DNA of 64,000 nucleotides, taken from contig NZ_CP033918.1 of assembly GCF_003815675.1 (NCBI RefSeq), forward strand, positions 124,001-188,000, given 5' to 3'. Below the pieces are notes generated by a model. That model saw only the letters and a program-made list of their open reading frames with translations, made no database searches and was not told the DNA's origin. Positions 60,532 to 64,000 of the stretch are shown in pieces. Every line of letters begins with the position of its first letter. Positions within the stretch are counted from its first letter, which is position 1. The translations under genes and the position numbers were made by a program. Source of the DNA: Chryseobacterium sp. G0186. GTDB lineage: Bacteria; Bacteroidota; Bacteroidia; Flavobacteriales; Weeksellaceae.

Positions 60532-61956
60532 ATGTATACGTTATGTATAGGTCTGTTATTGCATATGTTTTCATGTGGTTCAAGTACTGAGGATAAAGCG
60601 AGGGAAGACTTTGATATTTCTCTGCTCGGTAAAAATTCAGAACTCCAGCTTTCCGGTGAATATGAGGCTCTTATTCAACTCAATATGAAGTACCTGAAAA
60701 AAGCCTCCCAAATGGACTATAAAGAGGGAAAAGGGCTTTGCTACCTCAATATTGCAGGAGTGAATGTATCAGCCGGAAATTATGAAAAAGCATTATTTTT
60801 CTTCAATAAAGCAGAAAAGGATCTTGAAAACTCGGAAAATACCTATCATAAGGCTACATTTTACAATGATTATAGCCAATATTATTCCCATCTGAAATTA
60901 TATGATAAGGCTGTAGCATTTAATAATAAAGCATTTTTCTATTTAAAAAAGGCGAAGAATTCAAATCTCAAAAAAAAGCTTTTTGCAAGACTTTATATCA
61001 ATAAAGGGATTTATTTTGCGTGGAAAGGTTGGATGGGAACTTCTTTAAAGTCTTTTTTAAAAGGAAATAAATTGGAAAATTCAGCTTACAGTAACTGTAT
61101 GGTTGGCCAATATTACCTGTTTACCCATCAGCCACATTTGGCCGGACCCTATATATCCGAAGCAGATAAAAAAATGTTCAGTCAAAAAACCAGTGATGTG
61201 GAATCCCTTTGGGTATATTATACAATGGGATACTATTATAACGAAGTAGATAATAATGATGAGGCTGAAAAAGCCCTTAAAAAAGCCCTGGAAATCAATA
61301 TAAAGACAAGACGTACCTATTCTTCCCATATCAATGGAGTATATAAGTCTTTGGCGGAACTCTACAAAAAGAAGAATGATGGAGGCAAGGCCTATTATTA
61401 TTTAAAAAAATACATGGAAGAGGAAAACAGACTTGATGGTGCCAGATTAGCTACCATGAATAAGGCTACTGAAAGTTTTATCTCTGAAATGAAGAGAGAA
61501 TCAGATTGGCATAAAAATAATCTGCCTCTACTTGTCGCATTATCTATTACAGTTCTTACTGTTTCCGGTATTTACGTTCAAAAAATGATAGGAACATTAA
61601 ATGTAAAAAAGAAAACCTTAAAGGAAGAAACTGAGGAGCTGAAAAGCCATGTATATACCAAAAGACTGCAGGAAGTTACCGAGCTGGCGAAGAAAAATGA
61701 TTCTTCATTTTTAATGAAGTTTAAGGAAATATACCCTGATTTTATCAATGCTCTTTTGAAAATCAATCCTGATCTTGAAAATTCTGAACTGGCTTTTTGT
61801 GCCATGTTGAAGCTCCATTTTTCTTCCAAGGAAATAGCTGATTACACCTTTGTGCAGCATCGGTCTGTTCAACAAAAAAAATATAGAATAAGGAAAAGAC
61901 TTAACATTTCAGGGGAAGATGATATTTATGATTTTTTTGATAGTTTAGATCGCTAA
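60532..61956 (+). CDS. Lipoprotein TPR sensor with transmembrane helix and C-terminal LuxR-like HTH (paralogue 1)
   Basis: Start at MYTLCIGLLLHMFSC, placed by a Shine-Dalgarno site, a lipobox, and a length (474) almost equal to that of the next gene (473). After the lipid-type Cys comes a TPR array, including MDYKEGKGLCYLNIAGVNVS and DEAEKALKKALEINIKTRRT, to about residue 345. A membrane helix (LPLLVALSITVLTVSGIYV) and a short coiled coil follow. The HTH-like end reads AMLKLHFSSKEIADYTFVQH then RSVQQKKYRIRKRLNI. This layout would place TPRs in the periplasm and the HTH in the cytosol, so a membrane-bound one-component regulator is likely. Targets and signal unknown. Confidence 0.78.
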   Translation: MYTLCIGLLLHMFSCGSSTEDKAREDFDISLLGKNSELQLSGEYEALIQLNMKYLKKASQMDYKEGKGLCYLNIAGVNVSAGNYEKALFFFNKAEKDLENSENTYHKATFYNDYSQYYSHLKLYDKAVAFNNKAFFYLKKAKNSNLKKKLFARLYINKGIYFAWKGWMGTSLKSFLKGNKLENSAYSNCMVGQYYLFTHQPHLAGPYISEADKKMFSQKTSDVESLWVYYTMGYYYNEVDNNDEAEKALKKALEINIKTRRTYSSHINGVYKSLAELYKKKNDGGKAYYYLKKYMEEENRLDGARLATMNKATESFISEMKRESDWHKNNLPLLVALSITVLTVSGIYVQKMIGTLNVKKKTLKEETEELKSHVYTKRLQEVTELAKKNDSSFLMKFKEIYPDFINALLKINPDLENSELAFCAMLKLHFSSKEIADYTFVQHRSVQQKKYRIRKRLNISGEDDIYDFFDSLDR

Positions 61957-62066
61957 AAAAATAATTTAAAAAGGGTAGCATTTAAAAATATAAACAAAAC
62001 ATAATATAGATTCGTGTAAAAATATCGTTCTTACATCATATTTTACACCTCAATTCAAAAGACATT

Positions 62067-63488
62067 ATGATACGTATTCTTCTTTCTGTTTTACTCATTC
62101 TGCTCATTTCCTGTAAGCCGGATTCCAAGGGATACGAGAAAAGTTTCGATGTTCCTTTGATGAAAAAGAATGAAGAATTTCGACTTGCCGGTGAATATGA
62201 TTCCCTTGTTAATCTTAACAAAAAGTTCTATAGAAAGGCTGAAGAAATTGGCTATGAGGATGGTAAAGCTCTTTGTTATATCAACTTGGCAGAGGTTAAT
62301 ATTTCATTGGAAAATTACCAAAAATCCCAGTCTTTTTTTAGTGATGCTGAGGCCATTTTAAGAAATTCCAAAAATACAATTCATCAATCAAAATTTTATA
62401 ATGTCTATGGCCGTTTTAATCTAGAGATGAGAAGACTGGATAAAGCTTTTGAGTACAATAATGAGGCCCTTAATCTTATTAAAAAAAGTGGAAAATCAGA
62501 ACTGAAAAACAATATCCTTTTTAATATTTACCTCAGACAAGGGACTTACCTGATTCAAAAAAAACAATTTACAAAAGCCCTGGAATACTTTCAGAAAGCT
62601 CGAAAACTGGATGATTCCGGACTGGCAGACTGTGCCATAGGTGATTATATTTACATGCATAAAAACATGGATTCTGCCTATAAATATGTAACCATTGCCT
62701 ATCATAAAGCTAATGAAAGGAAGAAAGATGATGGAATTGCCCTGTATGCCAATACCATTATGGGGGAATATTATCTTGCCGATAAGCAGTATGATAAGGC
62801 TGAAGAAGTGCTTAAAAAAGCCCTGGAAATAGATAATAAAACTAAACGTATCTATGCCTATTATACCAAATATATCTATAATGATCTAAGGTCGGTATAT
62901 GAGAAAAAAGGAGATAATGATAAAGCTTACTTTTATTTGAATGCCTATACAGAAGCAAAAAATAAAAATAACACAGCTATTCTGAAAACCATCAATAAGG
63001 ATATGGAGTCCTTTATTGCAGAAACAAAAAGTGATTCGGAAGACCATAAAAAAAATATGAGATGGGTGATTTTTTTATCTATCGCCGGGTTTTCATTGCT
63101 GGCAGTATATGCCTGGAGAATCATCAACGCAATTAGAAGGAGGAAAGAAACACTTAAAACAGAATCTGAGGAACTGAAGACCCGTATGAATGATAAAAGC
63201 CAGGAAGACCTGATGGAATTGGGAAGGAAAAATGATCCCGAATTTTTGAATCAGTTCAAAGAGACATATCCTGAGCTTATTAATAAGCTTTTGAACATTA
63301 ATCCCAATCTTGAAGATTCTGAATTAACTTTCTGTGCCATGCTGAAACTCCACTTTACATCCAAGGAGATTGCTAATTATACCCTTATTCAACATAGGAC
63401 TGTTCAGCAGAAAAAATACAGGATCAGAAAAAGACTCAATATTCCAACAGAAACAGATATTTATCAATTTTTCGATAATCTGGATTGA
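62067..63488 (+). CDS. Lipoprotein TPR sensor with transmembrane helix and C-terminal LuxR-like HTH (paralogue 2)
   Basis: A 473-residue tandem paralogue of the previous gene. It has a lipobox (LLILLISC), then matching blocks such as EDGKALCYINLAEVNISLEN and DKAEEVLKKALEIDNKTKRI. A membrane helix (MRWVIFLSIAGFSLLAVYAW) and coiled coil precede the HTH end (AMLKLHFTSKEIANYTLIQH, then RTVQQKKYRIRKRLNI), nearly identical to that of paralogue 1. The intergenic gap is 110 bases. The conserved HTH and diverged TPR region suggest they share DNA targets but sense different partners; this is inference. Confidence 0.78.
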   Translation: MIRILLSVLLILLISCKPDSKGYEKSFDVPLMKKNEEFRLAGEYDSLVNLNKKFYRKAEEIGYEDGKALCYINLAEVNISLENYQKSQSFFSDAEAILRNSKNTIHQSKFYNVYGRFNLEMRRLDKAFEYNNEALNLIKKSGKSELKNNILFNIYLRQGTYLIQKKQFTKALEYFQKARKLDDSGLADCAIGDYIYMHKNMDSAYKYVTIAYHKANERKKDDGIALYANTIMGEYYLADKQYDKAEEVLKKALEIDNKTKRIYAYYTKYIYNDLRSVYEKKGDNDKAYFYLNAYTEAKNKNNTAILKTINKDMESFIAETKSDSEDHKKNMRWVIFLSIAGFSLLAVYAWRIINAIRRRKETLKTESEELKTRMNDKSQEDLMELGRKNDPEFLNQFKETYPELINKLLNINPNLEDSELTFCAMLKLHFTSKEIANYTLIQHRTVQQKKYRIRKRLNIPTETDIYQFFDNLD

Positions 63489-64000
63489 TGAAAAAAAAAC
63501 TGCCTGAATCATAAGATCAGACAGCAATCGAAATATTTTTTTTTCGCCACTTCTATTTTTTTAGTGGTCTCTTTTTCAAATTTGAAGATTTTTACCTAAA
63601 CAAAGAAAAAATACTCTACTACACGAGTACTACATCTGTATTTGTAGATTCTAGTTATTTGAAAATCAGATCGTTGTATTTTTATTATTATATTAAGATA
63701 TTTCCGAAAATTATAGATAATGTTGACCTGAAAAGTCTTTTTTTGAGCTTCATTACTTTAAAACTTATCTCTGCAAGGAAATATTTTGCTCAGTATTTAT
63801 ATTCTGAAAATAGCTCTTCACTTCAAATTTATAAATAATTACGATTGATTTCAAATTATTGATAATCAGTTATTTTTATTGATGCTGTATTGGTGTAGTA
63901 GGCTTTTTTTTACTTTTTTTGATATTAAAATATAGATTTGTCGGGATTTTTTGAAAAGCATTACTGTTAATATAATACTAATCAAAGATCATACAGCACC
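63489..64000. other. Non-coding end of window
   Basis: AT-rich DNA with no supported gene or RNA. Confidence 0.5.

Overview
The window looks like a chromosomal segment of a flavobacterium in the Weeksellaceae, most likely Chryseobacterium or a close relative. The reasons are: AT-rich DNA; promoters of the Bacteroidetes type (TTG, a 19-bp spacer, then TAnnTTTG) in front of the tRNA genes; a T9SS-type C-terminal sorting domain; a TonB receptor/DUF4249 pair; a DUF2723 O-mannosyltransferase; and small double-glycine leader peptides of the kind common in Chryseobacterium. Species cannot be decided from the sequence alone.

Layout. 1-5106: small metabolic genes (GNAT, cupin, lipoproteins, dienelactone hydrolase, HAD phosphatase), then a small PD-(D/E)xK protein divergent from holA. 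5260-10337: trxB, an array of 238-bp tandem repeats, a VOC protein, a GC-rich palindrome-rich island, an XRE regulator, a secreted protein and a putAbiC-type candidate phage-abortive membrane protein. 10551-17748: tRNA-Ser(UGA), an SMP-30-like propeller, a LytS/LytTR two-component pair, and a large secreted protein built from two seven-repeat RCC1 propellers around an FN3 domain. 17824-19619: an apparently intact IS1182-type insertion sequence. 19638-26393: a lipoprotein agmatine/peptidylarginine deiminase with an AraC-GyrI regulator, two short double-glycine leader peptides in tandem, a class II cyclic-nucleotide phosphodiesterase-like protein, a decayed helicase fragment, and a membrane histidine kinase with a LuxR-type response regulator. 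26657-32172: a broken small ORF, a lipoprotein of unknown function, a second VOC protein and a TonB receptor/DUF4249 pair.

32656-38981 is a probable ferri-siderophore locus: an AraC regulator divergent from two ABC half-transporters, with a siderophore-interacting reductase between them and a near-perfect 23-bp palindrome just before the first ABC gene. A membrane protein gene inside this operon carries an in-frame amber codon. 39146-42684 holds a TlpA-like thioredoxin, two SUKH-type immunity-like genes and an acidic unknown with no visible toxin, a Crp/Fnr gene also broken by an in-frame amber codon, and RidA. 42773-47132: an atypical SDR and a 1161-residue O-mannosyltransferase. 47191-49311 is a nitrosative-stress cluster (RIC/ScdA, cytochrome c, membrane protein, NsrR-like Rrf2). 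49575-54496: an AraC regulator divergent from a TolC-EmrA-EmrB-type efflux operon. 54685-56410: two DJ-1/PfpI-type genes, one of them a GlxA regulator. 56701-59501: three identical tRNA-Lys(UUU) genes with conserved promoters and hairpin-bearing leaders, interspersed with an AraC regulator and a DAPG-hydrolase-like gene. 60532-63488: two tandem paralogues encoding lipoprotein-TPR-transmembrane-HTH proteins.

The most novel-looking items are the double-glycine peptide pair (21816-22136), the paired TPR-HTH lipoproteins (60532-63488), the twin-propeller secreted protein, the toxin-less immunity island, the two amber-interrupted genes, and the repeat families. All function calls rest on reading motifs by eye; no database search was run.
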